A stretch of 64,000 bases of DNA from Sinonovacula constricta (Eukaryota > Mollusca > Bivalvia > Cardiida > Solecurtidae): NCBI GenBank assembly GCA_007844125.1, contig CM017563.1, positions 23,400,573-23,464,572 of the forward strand, read 5' to 3'. The translations under genes and the position numbers were made by a program. The stretch's first letter is position 1. The number at the start of each line of letters is the position of its first letter. This document shows positions 62,887-64,000 of the stretch, in pieces. Below the pieces are notes generated by a model that worked only from the letters and a program-made list of their open reading frames with translations, was not told the origin of the DNA and searched no databases.

Positions 62887-63154
62887 GCCACAAAGAGTGA
62901 GTTTTAAACCATGTAAACATTTGGGCAAATGAAATATTTTGTTGTCGAAAATAGTCCATCTTTTTTTCGTTTTCAGTAATGAAGCAAAAACCAATCCTTC
63001 ATTTATTTTTAAATAATTGTTTTTGTATTTTTTATTACATCAATGTGACTTAGGAAGAACCACCAAACCATCAAAAGTCATCAGGGTTTATTTTATTTTT
63101 ATGAATACACTAAAGGGACACATGTATCATAGTATGATCAGTAAAGCAATGTCC

Positions 63155-63345
63155 AGCTATGTTGGTGGAGGTAGACCTGAGACATGTATCTGGGAAGAAC
63201 CACCGGCACATACAATTGCAATTCAGCTGGAAGACCTTCGGACAGAAGTTCTTCACCCTGACCAGAGCTCAAACCCATACAGTAAAAACTGCACAGTCAT
63301 AGGAGTTTCAAGTTTACAACTCGACCACTTTCACACTGGAATATC
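63155..63345 (-). mobile_element. tRNA-derived SINE, family B, decayed
   Basis: Minus strand shows TTGTAAACTTGAAACTCCT, B-box-like GGGTTTGAGCTCTGGTCAGG, GAAGGTCTTCCAGCTGAA, the signature GCCGGTGGTTCTTCCC and CTACCTCCACCAACAT, in family B order. The 110-codon plus-strand frame across it is an artefact. Confidence 0.7.
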
Positions 63346-64000
63346 TTAATATATTACATGTTTACACCAACTGGAACTCAAACCCACATGTGCTTTAGGT
63401 AGCCAATTTCAACCACCTTGTTAAAATATTGAATTTTGCCTGCTATCTGCATTGCAATTTAAAATTAACTTTTTGTTCAGAGAAAAGAGCTGAAGTTATG
63501 AGAAAAGTTGTAATGATCCACCCTGTTTTACTTAGGGCTGGGACCGATCATTTGATAGGATTAGATGGCTAGATTTTCAATTAATGGAAAAGAGTTTTGC
63601 GATTATTTTTTTTTCCTATTGGTTTGTTTGTTTTTGTTAAATCTTGTAAACATATGTACAATACTGTCTCATATTATCTCACCTACTTCATATTATCCTC
63701 TGCTCCTGATGATCATGATCCACTTATTGCAATTAGGGTTTACCCCCTTGCCCCTCAGTGGCTCTCAAAAGAGTGAGAAAGTCTTTTAGGTCAAATAGTC
63801 TTGACTAAAGATGCAATAAAAGATATCATATGTACTCCTGTGCAATAGACTGCATTTGGATGACTTATATGACCAGTTTCGTATAAATCAGAGGCATAAA
63901 TCTACATCTTCAATCACATTCTTTTTGTATAATGTTGGAGTTAAACACTAAATAAAGTATTAGTGCTTGAATCTTCGGTAAGAATCATGCTAGCTAAATC
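63346..64000. other. Non-coding right end
   Basis: A+T-rich, with a T-rich run at about 63606-63640. No exon or repeat identified. Confidence 0.4.

Noticed and set aside
63017..63349. 110-codon plus-strand frame
   Set aside because: Mostly overlaps the reverse of a family B SINE.

Overview
This is a stretch of animal nuclear DNA. It is strongly A+T-rich and gene-poor, and it is full of microsatellites, tRNA-derived SINEs and segmental duplications. The clearest genes are two secreted, coiled-coil C1q-domain proteins. That family is greatly expanded in bivalves, and together with the SINE-rich, intron-containing architecture it makes a bivalve mollusc the best guess. I cannot name the species.

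Layout. At 1.86-2.10 kb the minus strand holds an unassigned coding-like exon. At 3.6-6.0 kb a GC-box/E-box promoter-like patch is followed by a broken intron-containing copy of a protein family carrying a GHTHED motif (DUF7869-like, probably transposon-related). At 7.1-9.9 kb lies a 2.7 kb satellite whose repeated core is an 18 bp palindrome. At 10.12-21.16 kb is duplicon A. At 27.6-29.4 kb is C1q gene 1 (minus strand). From 30 to 43 kb there are only SINE fragments, small repeats and a hairpin. At 43.2-45.7 kb is C1q gene 2 (minus strand). At 48.18-59.17 kb is duplicon B, a second direct copy of duplicon A. From 60.2 to 60.8 kb there is a coding-like minus-strand exon, a SINE fragment and a piece homologous to the upstream flank of C1q gene 1. 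At 62.2-62.9 kb is a CCAAT/E2F promoter-like region with two phase-matched short exons. The window ends in a SINE fragment and empty sequence.

The two duplicons tell the evolutionary story. They are collinear over about 11 kb, and each carries private insertions. Copy B has a tRNA-SINE with a 15 bp target-site duplication exactly where copy A has the intact empty site. Copy A has a different SINE in a simple repeat that is un-interrupted in B. A 55 bp minisatellite has 13 units in A and 2 in B. Both copies keep two short minus-strand reading frames that look like real protein: a beta/gamma-crystallin-like Greek-key motif behind a signal-peptide-like start, and an unrecognised 57-codon frame. 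The crystallin-like frame has lost its ATG in copy A.

The C1q genes share exon structure (signal peptide plus coiled coil | C1q domain), intron phase, intron position and a TATA box 86-90 bp upstream of the ATG. They are a tandem duplicate pair that has since diverged in sequence and intron content. I see no operon-like gene system, rRNA, CRISPR or intact functional tRNA gene.
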